Positions 51,447 to 61,140 of a stretch of DNA of 64,000 bases are shown one piece after another. The DNA is from Tigriopus japonicus (Eukaryota > Arthropoda > Copepoda > Harpacticoida > Harpacticidae): the NCBI GenBank assembly GCA_010645155.1, contig CM021318.1, positions 579,552 through 643,551 on the forward strand, written 5' to 3'. The notes under the pieces were generated by a model that saw nothing but the letters and a program-made list of their open reading frames with translations, had not been told where the DNA came from and searched no databases. The number at the start of each line of letters is the position of its first letter. Position 1 is the stretch's first letter. The position numbers and the translations under genes are program-made.

Positions 51447-51648
51447 CAGGGGTCGGCAACCACTGAACCTAAGGGTGGTCGTTGGTGGGACCAGGAGCTA
51501 TGGGGAAAGGCCATAATAGTGGGCCCGTGAGCCATTCATAGTACTGTTCTCGTGGGCCCAATGTTCTTTGATCGTTAATACATGGGACCCTGAACCTACT
51601 AATGTTTGTTTGATGAGCCCCTGACCAAAAAGTGGCTGCCGAACCCTG
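51447..51648. mobile_element. hAT-like non-autonomous element (202 bp), copy 2
   Basis: The left end CAGGGGTCGGCAACC is a classic hAT terminal repeat. The right end reads GTGGCTGCCGAACCCTG, its imperfect inverse. Flanking 8 bp are CTTTAGAC on the left and CTTTAGCC on the right, seven of eight matching, as expected for a hAT target-site duplication. The interior has repeated GTGGGCCC-type words and no open frame, so it depends on a transposase encoded elsewhere. Confidence 0.8.
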
Positions 51649-51944
51649 CTTTAGCCATTACCTAAACTCCAGATTCCAAACCCTATTTGCTATTATTGCA
51701 ACCAAAATCATCCTCATAAAAATGTAACAATTTAGAAACTCAAATTTCTGCAACAATATTGTGGTGTCAAAAGTTGAATGGCCAAGAACGTTTTCGTGAA
51801 GTCGAAAGAGGTTGGTTTCCCGGTGGCTTTTGTAGTCCAAGTCTTTTCGCATTCATTCCCGATTCGAAATTGGAGGATCTCCACATTGATCCAGAAGAGC
51901 CAAGCAAGCATTGGATCCAGGGTTGCTTCGAGGACAATGCATTA

Positions 51945-51993
51945 AGCAGCAGCAGCAATAGTAGTAGTAGTAGTAGTTGTTGTTGTTGTTGTT
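51945..51993. repeat. Compound microsatellite (GCA)4, (GTA)6, (GTT)6
   Basis: Three adjoining trinucleotide runs that differ by one base, as if each arose by mutation and re-expansion. They account for the poly-Ser/poly-Cys open frame at 51759-52088. Confidence 0.85.
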
Positions 51994-53959
51994 ATAGGGA
52001 GGAGGAGAACAACTCCTACCACAGTCGAATGCTGTTCAAAGCAAGACGGCTTGGTCGCTCTTCGACCCTCGTCAGGATTCGAGATTGACAAGCCATACAA
52101 CTTTGGTTTCTTTACTTAGACTTGAACCCCAAGCAACGTGCCTGAAGTACACCAACCATACATGAGAGTACACCAGATTGCTCAATCTGCAGCCACTCTG
52201 GCGAAGATGCAGGGATCCCCCTTAGCTCCAGTTTTGTGGCTCCTATCCTCAGTTGTGGTTCTTTTTTATGAAAAACGGATCGAGGGGAGAGAAGGGGGCG
52301 TTTGTGAAGATAGAACACGAACTTTGGATCCACCAGTACACAGCCGTTGACAACGCGGCTGCCATCACCGCGGTATATGAACGAGAGGTTGCCTGAATTG
52401 ACTGTCGCATTACTATACTTTGTGCGTGAAGGCGCACTTAAACGCACTCACTCACACACACTCAGCGTTGTGTGCAGTATGTAATGTGTACAAGCAGTGA
52501 GAGACGACTTGAACCTACCTCAGCCGCTATATTCTGGCTACTTATGGCAACAACCGGCAAAAATCCTGCTCTTTCTCCCCTCATCCAACAATACAACCTG
52601 GGGTTTCATTACCAACAGTCTCCCTCTCCAATGACCATGTCATGGTCCGTGATGATATCAGGGGGAACTCAATGTACAATATTCGGGGAGGTTTGCCCTC
52701 AACTCACTTTGATACTTTCAAACGGCTCAATAAACTACAGGTTGGAATCCATCTCCGAAGTAGACAACTTTGCAACAATAACATTTAGTTTTGCTTGAAC
52801 GACTAAATGAGTTATGCAATTTGGAAGGTTGCTCAGTGCGTTTACAATTTGGGGACGGTATTAAAAAATCGTATCAAGTTTGTATGGCAATTCCCAAACA
52901 CCATGACGTATGTTTGTGAAACAAGAAACTAAGCGCAACAACTTTGATTTACTTTTTTCATCTAATTAAGATGAAAGTTTTATACCTAGAAACATATTTA
53001 ATTAACTAATATGTGAAAACGTAGTCAATACATTTTAGAGCTTACTTAGATACCTGTTGCACTGAAACTGATCAAGAATATGTTTATCAACTGCCGAGTA
53101 ACTTAAGTTAATTGGTCCATTTTTGGCCTTATAAAGAGAAAAAACGTTCCAGTTAAATGACAACTCAAATCCCCTAGCAAACAGTATAGATTTTCGATGT
53201 TCAAAACCATATTAAATATTTATTTTTAGAAATCTTGTCATGTCAGGTCAAAATAATACATGATTTTTTATAAATTATACTTAAAATAAATATTTTTGAA
53301 AATCTGTGTTCTAATTATCTAGACTAAACTAAGTTTGGCATACACGGAAAATTAAGGAAATCTATGGACCAGAAAGGTCTTTGGAATTTGTGTGAACTTG
53401 ATATTTCTCGAAGGACCATGCTCAAATTGGACGAGAAAGGACCTTGCAAATCCTACAAAATTTGTTTTGCCAGTGTACAAACATGTCCTTTTTAATATAA
53501 AATAATGTTTATTGTGACTCTTGGTCATGTCAGGCATGTCAAAAAAGAGGTATAAAAGTAATTAAAAAACAAAGTGAAACAGAGTCTAGTCAACTCACTG
53601 GGATATAACAATGTGTTCATGTATTGTAACGTTTTTAACTGTGACATACAAAAATGAAGGTTTAAAAAAATTATGAGATAAAAAATACATACATGATTAG
53701 CTTGGGAATTTGAGTTTCTATTGCCCGGAGCATTTTTCTACTTTTCTGGTTAAAAGTGAACGAATTAAATTTAAATAACTGAGCAGGTGATCAACATATT
53801 TTTGATCAATATAAATGATACAGGTATTTAAGTAAGCTCTCAAAAATGTATTGTATAAGTTTTGAAATATAAGTTAGTTTATTATGTTTTAGGTGAATAA
53901 CATTTAATCTAGAGCTGACTGAGATAAAAGGAGTCAATCAAAGTTGTTACACTTACAAG

Positions 53960-54530
53960 GTGACCAATAAGTCTTAGGACAGCTAACTTATTGGATTACT
54001 CCAAATTGTTATGCCTGACATTTTTTTAATTTGGTCATAAAATAATACCTAGAATGTGGGCATACATGTGAAGCAGATATTTTAGACGTTTCAAGGAGCA
54101 ACAACAGTGGACCATCACAAGCATCAACCATCAATGCGAAACGTCTAGGATTTCTGCTCCACGGTGAAAAAAATATTTCCCCTCAATCTAATGACGATTT
54201 TCTGAAGCATTTGTAGTCCAAATTTTGGACAAAATGACTGCCTGTGACCTTCACAATGGCATGGAGACAGCACCTAACATCACCACAGGATATATGTACC
54301 ACATCCTCTTCAATAAGAATGGCTTCCATCCTCCCCAGATAAAAATGATCCAACTTTTTAAAGTTGTTTCATCTTGAGAGCATGACCCCCCAAGAGTGTG
54401 AATCACATCAAGGCTGACCTTCTATTATGTGGGACACAATTAGAAAGGAATTGGTACATCCATCCTTTGGTGATGGTAGGTGCAGTTACCATGCTATTGT
54501 GAAGGTCTGAAACTTAAAATATATAGGCTT
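53960..54530 (+). mobile_element. Degenerate DNA-transposon-like fragment
   Basis: The stretch opens with ACAAGGTGACCAATAAGTCTT, which resembles a Tc1/mariner-type terminus. It then contains a decayed open frame at about 54190-54380, with readable pieces such as VVQILDKMTACDLHNGM and a Leu/Lys-rich end, closed by a TGA. I could not find a matching opposite end. Assignment to a superfamily is weak. Confidence 0.3.
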
Positions 54531-54635
54531 CAAAAATTGTTATCATTGTACTATTAAATAAGAAAAAAATGTCAAGCAAAATGATTTGGAGCTATTTAGA
54601 AAGTAACGTTTGCTATCCTTGTCACTAGGGCCTTC

Positions 54636-54730
54636 TTGGATTAACGGATTAATCAATTAATCCAATGGAAATGGATGAATCAGTTAACCCGTTTTGCCAG
54701 AAGGATTAATCGAACAAAATCAAAGGATTA
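54636..54730. promoter_or_regulatory. Cluster of five GGATTA/TAATCC sites with a hairpin
   Basis: GGATTA lies at 54638, 54646, 54713 and 54725, and TAATCC at 54658. TTGGATTAA (54636-54644) and TTAATCCAA (54657-54665) form an inverted repeat. TAATCC is the Bicoid/Otx/Pitx homeodomain site, so the cluster could be regulatory. It could also be a transposon terminus. Confidence 0.25.
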
Positions 54731-55689
54731 TTTTTTGTTTAACGTGTTTTTGCCCATCGAATTTCAAAATTCTTCCTGAAAAAGCTTTAAATTGATAATT
54801 GCAAATACCTAAGGACTAAGTACAAGTCTTGGGTAAAAATGGGTAGATTGATTGTACTTTCAAAAACATGTAAAGAAATGACAAAGGTGATTTCTGAAGT
54901 TAACATTTGTGCAATTTGATGCTTGTCCCAAAACTAAATCTTGAAGTGTTATCTCAGTGTCATTTATGCTTTTTATTCTAAAATTTCAAGCAAAAAACTT
55001 CAAACAACTGAGCGTGATATCATATATTCGTGATGACATGGCTTTAACAAAGACAACAGAAATGTCCAGTTTAGTGTTTGTCATCACTAAAAAATTAAAA
55101 AAGTGTATTTGAAATGTTTGTTAAAAAATGCTGATTAAATCTGGGTAAACCAGATGAATAGGTACTTCAGGCCACAGAGGAAGCTGCTTCCAGAGGAAGC
55201 CAGATGAAGCTTCACATTTGCTTGGAGAAGGAAACATCCATTTTCTTTTTACACTAGTTGGTCTTGTAGGAATACTTAATGCTTTTTAATGCTATTTGAA
55301 ATGCCTTTGCAGATTTTTTTTTCAACCTTTTACAATCAGGTTACATCAGCAAGATTATCTTATCCCAAAATCATCTTGTTTATTTCTTGTGGGATAAATG
55401 GGGGTTTCCTCCTGGGGATAAGCAAGGCAAATAGGAAAGATAATTTTCCTGTATTTGAACCCTCTTTTTATTTGTAAATTCTATTTTGTCAATCATTTTG
55501 CCAAAATTATTGTGCCAAACTATTTTCTTACTATATAATTTTAAAAAATATTGTATAATGTACTATATAGATATTTTATACGCTTAAACCTGTTCCATGT
55601 TTTGAACATTTCTGCAATTTCTTAATGCGTCAATTATATAATGCATTGTTTGAGGCATTGCTTAGGCAGGCATAAGAAGTGCTGGGGTT

Positions 55690-55765
55690 GAGCATATGTC
55701 AACTATACACAACACTTTGGGTTTTGTTGGTTCGAATCCTGGTCTTCCCAAGTCCTCGTGGTTTG
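55690..55765 (+). repeat. Second tRNA-like fragment, probably SINE-derived
   Basis: A perfect box B (GGTTCGAATCC) at about 55729 is preceded by a poor tRNA-like half. The T stem has two mismatches, so it is not an intact tRNA. It lies 190 bases from the SINE and may be part of an older copy. Confidence 0.35.
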
Positions 55766-55920
55766 TGGTATTCATCATCATAAATCACGATTGAAACCAT
55801 ACATGAACCTTGCATTTGTTGCCCATGATTTTCTAAATGCTTGGGTTGAAGAGCCTGAAAAACAATTTCCCCTGGTTCAATATTAGGGCCCTGATTAGGC
55901 ATAAAATGTGGTTTAGGGAA

Positions 55921-56170
55921 GAAACGTGGTGTTGTGGTTAGCACACTTACCTATAGTGTCAGAGGTCCCAGGTTCAATTCTCCTCCCCATCCTTTCTCAA
56001 GAAAACTTTTGGATATTAATCCACACCATCAGACAGAGAACCATTCTGATACCAGACTTGAAATTGCCTTTGGAAATATTTGGACAATGTAATGGCTGGC
56101 TTCACTGTCCAGGCGAGGCTCAACCCTCCAACCCTAGCACCAATAATGCCGAACCTCCCGTGCATTAGCC
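55921..56170 (+). repeat. tRNA-derived SINE
   Basis: A box A-like segment (TGTGGTTAGCACACTTACC) is followed by a box B (GGTTCAATTC) at the correct spacing, and CACT/AGTG pair around the anticodon-like loop. The acceptor stem does not close, so it is not a working tRNA. The unrelated body that follows, to about 56170, fits a SINE. The 3' end is uncertain because I see no clear tail. Confidence 0.6.
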
Positions 56171-57694
56171 CGTCGTCCGAAATTTACAATTTTCATTGCC
56201 CGGTTTTAGGTGGCCAACCCTGTACAATGAAATCAAAATATAAGTTACGTAATCTCATTTGCCGAAGTTGGCACTTTTTAGTTTCAATTAGCAGGAACTT
56301 ATAAATTCTAAAGACTGCAGGCAGGATGAAAATTATGGTTTACAGTAGGAAAAATAACAAATGCTTAAACTACAAATGCGACCTGACTTGGATTGAGTTG
56401 ACGACAATGTTCAATTGAATCCCTGACTTTTGACTCCGACGTATAATATAATTGAAAATTGATATATGTAGAGTACTCTATGTACACTTAATGTACTATG
56501 ACCTGAATGAGTCCAACGCCTTTAAAAAGAATCTTGAAGAAAATATATTTACGAGGTTGCGTGACATATTGCTCAAAAATGACCGAATTAGAGCCAAAAA
56601 GACTGGAGAAAGGAGACGGAAGTAGGCGGGGGGCATGGATGTCACCGGATTTCTTAACTTTGACACGACCTCAAAATGACATAACACAAACACTTAGACC
56701 GATGGCGGTGTCAAAATTTCCTATCCACATTACGGTGTGAGTACCGAGACTTTAATCGACACTGCAATCGGCAACAATATCAACCCTGAATGACACCAAC
56801 ATATACTATTTTATTCTTCTTTCTTTAAAAAGCATGATGAAATGAAAGTTAGGGGGAGGGAATGGTTCGATCAGCCTTAGGAATGATGACCTTTATTGAT
56901 GATTGATGGAAAAGTCACTTTTCGAAAACCTGTACATTTCTGCTACACAGTCCTCAACCGAATTGCATCATACTTCTTGTTCCATCCATCCAGCCTTACC
57001 GTTGCAACGTTGGCTATCATGCCTGATGCTGCAGAAATTCCCCTTCAATATATTTCAGCATCACACAACGTCGGAACGTCAAAGTGATTCATCTTGAGAA
57101 AAAGTACTTGTGGAAGCATCAGAAGGTCAAGATTTTAACAATCGAGAAATCCAAGGAATCAAGTGAGACTACGTATTTAACAAAATAGTTAAGCGAGCGT
57201 CAACTTCGAGTACATTTTGCTCCCCAAACATTTTAATTTCAAGAAAGTAAACAACAATCGAAAGGGTTCCAAGTAGTCAGCCCCAAGGCCGTTGTATTAT
57301 TTGGCCTAGGCCGCAATAAGAGCCTTTGTACCCTTTAGATCTTGTGAGACAAGCCCTTGATTCTCCAACACATATTTGTTTGGCCTTACACAGGGACCAC
57401 TAAAGAACTGGATGCCTCGGCTACTGGCAAAAACCATTTTTCGAATTTTGTGCCAGACAGAGAAAAAAAATCATTAAACCAGTTGTCCAGCTAGTAATTC
57501 AAAGCTCAGATGCTTAATTTCAACTAGACTTGCTGAACTTTGTATCAGTTAGAGTAATTTAAAGCATACAGCAACGTACTCTCCGGTTGAATATTTGCAC
57601 CTACAATCGTCCAAAAAATCCACAGCTGAATGCCTGAGCAGAGGCCTCCATATCTTACGATTTCCTTGCCTTACATAATCCTTTGCCATTGCAG

Positions 57695-58271
57695 ATTGTA
57701 GCTAGGCCTAATCAATTAACCAATTGCTCAGTGGTTGCTAACTCTTGGTCTAAACAGTGCTTTGATGTTATTTATCCTCTGGACCACGGGTTGAATAAAT
57801 TGGACAAGTATTTTCACTTTATCCCAGAGAATTTACTAAATATGTGTTTTTGTGCAGCTGAGGCAGATCCAAAAATTAAATTGATAATAGAAACATCAAA
57901 CATGGAAAAGGCAAATCAAGAGGTCAAAAAGTAAGACCATATTTTATAAAAATGCAAAGCAAGCCAAAAGAAATCCGTGAATCAAACTCAAAATCAAGAT
58001 TAATAAAAAGAATAATTTTGCTGAAGTGTTCGGTTTGAAGTCAAGAGTCAAAGATAAAACCTTCTGATAACATTGTAACTAGAGCTTGCAGTTTGTTTAT
58101 TTTGCAATAGAACTATTCAGGGGTCTGGTTGGCCAAGACACAGATTCGAATAGTCGTGAATTAATGGGATATACCAATTTGTTTAGTTTTCCCATTGCTT
58201 CTGATCATGTAGCACTGTTCTCAAGCAAGATTTTGAACCCGTTACGAAATAACGGCGCCGTACCTAACTGA
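57695..58271 (+). CDS. Doubtful two-exon 3' end of a convergent plus-strand gene
   Basis: A strong acceptor (TTTGCCATTGCAG ending at 57694) opens a frame of 236 bases with no stop, ending at a donor GTAAGA at 57931. Joining to an acceptor ATTCAG at 58119 keeps the frame (phase 2) to a TGA at 58269-58271. The inferred segment of about 129 residues includes NQLTNCSVVANSWSKQ and DHGLNKLDKYFHFIPENLL and matches no family I know. Against it: no upstream exons are recognised, the region is AT-rich, and its 3' UTR would have to run through the minus-strand coding exon. I treat it as possible but unproven. Confidence 0.2.
58096..58101 (-). promoter_or_regulatory. Candidate polyadenylation signal AATAAA, AT-hook gene
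   Basis: The canonical hexamer on the minus strand lies about 163 bases past the TAG stop at 58264, a usual distance. It lies inside the intron proposed for the doubtful plus-strand ORF pair described separately. Confidence 0.5.
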
Positions 58272-60490
58272 GAATGATTTCCTCGGGAACATTGTTCTTC
58301 GGTCTTTTGGCCTTGTTAGTTCTTGACTGATTACTCTTTCGTTTCCGAGACCGTTTTCTGGCGGGTCCTTCCCAAATATCATCATCACTATCATCATCGT
58401 CGTCGTCGAAGTAATCACCACCCCCAAGACTAACTTCTGGTTGGAGCGGATCGACGAGTGAATCTTCATTAATTCTTTCGTCATCGTCTTGCCACCCCAT
58501 GTACTGCAATGACTTGTCTTCATTTTCTTTTGAACTGGGCTCAGAGTGGTCGAAACTATTATTTGAATTTGGATCCATTAGAGAGTCCGTCCCCATAAGG
58601 TTGTTGTCACCGGCTCCCAAGGACACGTCCAGAAAATGACTGAAATCCGGGGGATCATCATCATAGAAGTCATCTAAAGAGCCCATAGATGAGGAATTAG
58701 CAATAGGATCTTGTACGTTATTGAAGCTCGGATCATTAAACGAGGAGGATGGACCTGAATCTGAGTCCAAATCAATGCATCCATCCGATCCTTGTGATTC
58801 CTCTTGTCTGACCACAATAATTCGCTCTGAACATCCAGTTTTGTTCACCCGATAAACACCGGGTTTCAAACCGGTCTCTTGGGTGGTCGTGTAATCCACA
58901 TGTCCACTGATTTGGGTGCCAGGTGGAAGGACTGAGATTCGGCTTCCAACTGGCAAAAGAGGAGAAGCCCTAATCTTGGTAGGGGTTTTGGTTTTGGGAG
59001 GTCGACCTCTGGCAGGTTGTCCGTTCGAGATGGTAGGTCGGGGCAAAGGCATGGGAGGGGAATAGGTAGAATGTGATCGAAAGGGTGGGCTTTGTGGGAC
59101 GGGATTGGTTTTGTACGTTTTTTGGTCAATACTAAGAACTAGCTGAGCCGGATCGCTTGAGAAACGAGGCAATAAAGGCGAAGGTTTGTCCACTTTCCGG
59201 ACAAAATTCACCATTCGATGATACGATTTGGCCCCCAAGGTTTGCAAGAACTGCTTATTCACCGAGAAGTTCGGAGGCCACTCTTTTGAAAATGAAGAAT
59301 TTGGAAAGACGGTGGCCTTTTTACAAATCGAGCAAACAAACGCAAACGATTTGGACAGATGTTCTTGATAATTTGCCGAGTGCATTTCATAGATCTGAAT
59401 TTTTCTTCCTGGAAACGAGGAAAAACTTGTTACTCAAAACAACATCATAATGATTTAGAGTAAGATGTATACCTGGATCATCATGATCACAACGCTGGGA
59501 GGCATCCAAGGCCAGGCTCATAAGTTGCATGTCAATGATCCGGTAACCGGTAGGAGCGACCATGCTCTCGGTTTTGTTAAGCTTAGGTTCGGGTAGTTCA
59601 ACTAAATTCATCACATTCCCTTGTGGTTCTTCTCTTCCGGAGTCGTGCATTATGGCATTGGTAAGCTTGGCTCTGAGGTCTTCAATGACCTCTCTAGCAT
59701 CGGCCAGTTCCTTGCATAAAGACACCAATTCAGCGGCATTCACCCGGCCAAATGGACCATAGGACGAGTTCATGAGACGTTCAGCATGGGTCAAATAGGC
59801 CGGCTTAAAAATGGGCTCAGCGTAGGTCATATTTGATGGGAGGGATGGGGGAATGTAAAAGGGTTGTTTGGGTGCAAGATATGCATTTTGTTTACCCCGC
59901 TTACTATTATTGACTCTTTTCCCTCTGGCGCTAGTTTTTGCCGGAGGAGGAGCTACAGGCGCGGGCAAACCCGGGAACAATAAAGGTAAAGGAATTTCTT
60001 TAGGCGAGAAATCCGGATACAGGGTGTTCTTGGGTTTGGGAGGCGGGGAAGGAGCCTTCACACGTTTGATTGCGCTTTGATAGAGATCCTTTAGAATTGG
60101 ATCACGGCAAAGAGAGATATCTTTCAGTGGCACCGAACATTTTCTCAATTTGTGTCCATGTTGAGTCTTTGGAGATTTGTCAGGTTTGGATATATCTTCG
60201 AGTTTGGCAACTCCGTTTGTTTTTGTTTCGCCTTGACCGTTCTCATTCTTTATTTTGTCATTGGCTTCTGTTCCGTTTTCAGAACTCTGAGCCACTTTAA
60301 CGTCAACCTGAATGTCATGAAGTGGTTCAGATGTTTCATTGATCATAGAAAGCACCTCATCCGTGATTTCGTTTTCACTCTTCTCTTCATCCTCTTTCAT
60401 AACTTTGTCGGCAAGGTCCCCAGGGACCGAAACCTCGTCGGATTTGGCCCCTTGCAACCCCTCTTTATTCTGTGAGGTTGGCGAGCTCAT
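58264..60490 (-). CDS. Acidic AT-hook-like nuclear protein, two coding exons, about 720 aa
   Basis: The exons are 60490-59473 and 59408-58264, separated by a 64 bp intron (donor GTATAC, acceptor TTTCCAG, phase 1). The join reads DDPGRKIQIYEMHSANYQ, which removes the apparent stop of the first open frame and extends the second. Residues 1-110 are acidic and Lys/Glu-rich. About 247-282 looks like a coiled coil (AAELVSLCKELADAREVIED). About 310-410 looks folded and includes a CSIC pair (CxxC) and the stretch SFSKEWPPNFSVNKQF. ARGRPPKTK near 474 matches the AT-hook core, and DDDDDDSDDD near 680 precedes a Lys/Arg-rich tail that would act as a nuclear localisation signal. I do not recognise the family. 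A chromatin or transcription role is inferred from the AT-hook, acidic tract and nuclear signal. Confidence 0.85.
59409..59472 (-). other. 64 bp intron of the AT-hook gene
   Basis: GTATAC donor and CGTTTCCAG acceptor. Removing it joins two long open frames with no stop codon, which is the main support for treating them as one gene. Confidence 0.9.
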
Positions 60491-60522
60491 CTTGAAACCT
60501 TCTTATTTCCCACCTCGCAAAT

Positions 60523-60900
60523 CTAAAAAAATACATAAACGTCCATGAAGGTGATCCTATCTTTTGCAATTCATCAATAATGACTAACTCATCGAGATCA
60601 ACAAATGCAAGGTTGGGTAATATGTTTGAGTGTCATGCGCTCTGATGAAGTAAACAAAAAATTTCGATCTATCTATCCATCCTTCACCTTCTCTTTTCCT
60701 TCGATGGTAGAATTGGATGGGGTTGACTTTGATGTGACCGAGTCTGTTCCAGATGCGTTCAAAAGCTCACCGCCAAATCTTGTCCAAATGCCATTCGGGT
60801 CCAAAAACCTCTGTCAATAAATCGAGTGATTCCCAACTACGGAAAGCATTGCTCAGAAGAATCCGGGAGTCAGCTTCAACTATTCAAAACAGGCACTCAC
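60523..60900 (-). other. Possible 5'-UTR intron of the AT-hook gene
   Basis: A donor CAA followed by GTGAGT begins at 60900, and a pyrimidine-rich acceptor TTTTTTTAG ends at 60523. That is 32 bases before the start codon context CAAGATGAG. Between them I see no coding sequence. The pairing of the two sites is inference. Confidence 0.4.
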
Positions 60901-61095
60901 TTGCTTAGTTTGTTAAGGGAGGAAGTTGGAAGTTGGAACTATAAGTAAGGGCGGCTAGCGGGCTTCAAGAGATTCAGTGTTCGCTTTGCAATTTTATGCT
61001 GGGCAGTCGGTCTCTCAGTCAGCCCTTGGCCGCTCAATTGGCTTGAGAAAAAGGGGAGATAGAGAGAGACAGTCAGCTATTGCGGTAGCTGTCTG

Positions 61096-61103
61096 TGACG
61101 TCA
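61096..61103. promoter_or_regulatory. CRE palindrome (TGACGTCA)
   Basis: A perfect eight-base CREB/ATF site, upstream of the AT-hook gene and close to the expected transcription start. CRE sites near starts are usually functional in animals; here that is inference. Confidence 0.5.
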
Positions 61104-61120
61104 CCTAGCAAGGTGAGTGA

Positions 61121-61136
61121 GAGCAGGGGGCGCCAC
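61121..61136 (+). promoter_or_regulatory. CTCF-like motif
   Basis: GAGCAGGGGGCGCCAC contains the CAGGGGGCGC core of the CTCF consensus. It lies 18 bases from the CRE, at the border between the gene and the repeat-rich right arm. Binding is inferred from the motif only. Confidence 0.35.
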
Positions 61137-61140
61137 TGTG

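Larger units (their letters stand above)
48721..53959. other. Stretch with weak open frames, no supported gene
   Basis: Plus-strand open frames at 48859-49182, 49316-49690, 50034-50342 and 52472-52798 look slightly protein-like, and some end at GTAAG-type donors. Their splice phases do not join and no domain is visible. From about 52800 the sequence becomes clearly more AT-rich. A hAT-like element and a compound microsatellite lie within. Confidence 0.4.
54731..57694. other. AT-rich repeat-bearing stretch
   Basis: Apart from the tRNA-related SINE pieces, I see short open frames only, for example 55289-55477 and 56896-57087, with no family signature. Confidence 0.5.
60901..61140 (-). promoter_or_regulatory. 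Putative promoter and first untranslated exon of the AT-hook gene
   Basis: This is a more GC-rich stretch directly upstream of the inferred 5'-UTR intron. It contains a CCAAT pentamer on the minus strand (61036-61040), a perfect CRE palindrome TGACGTCA (61096-61103) and, just beyond, a CTCF-like motif (61121-61136). No TATA box is obvious, which fits a housekeeping-type promoter. The exact start of transcription cannot be read from the sequence. Confidence 0.4.

Noticed and set aside
48859..52798. A possible multi-exon plus-strand gene starting behind the TATA-like element at 48681
   Set aside because: The frames end at plausible GTAAG donors, but the phases of consecutive pieces do not match and no domain is visible.
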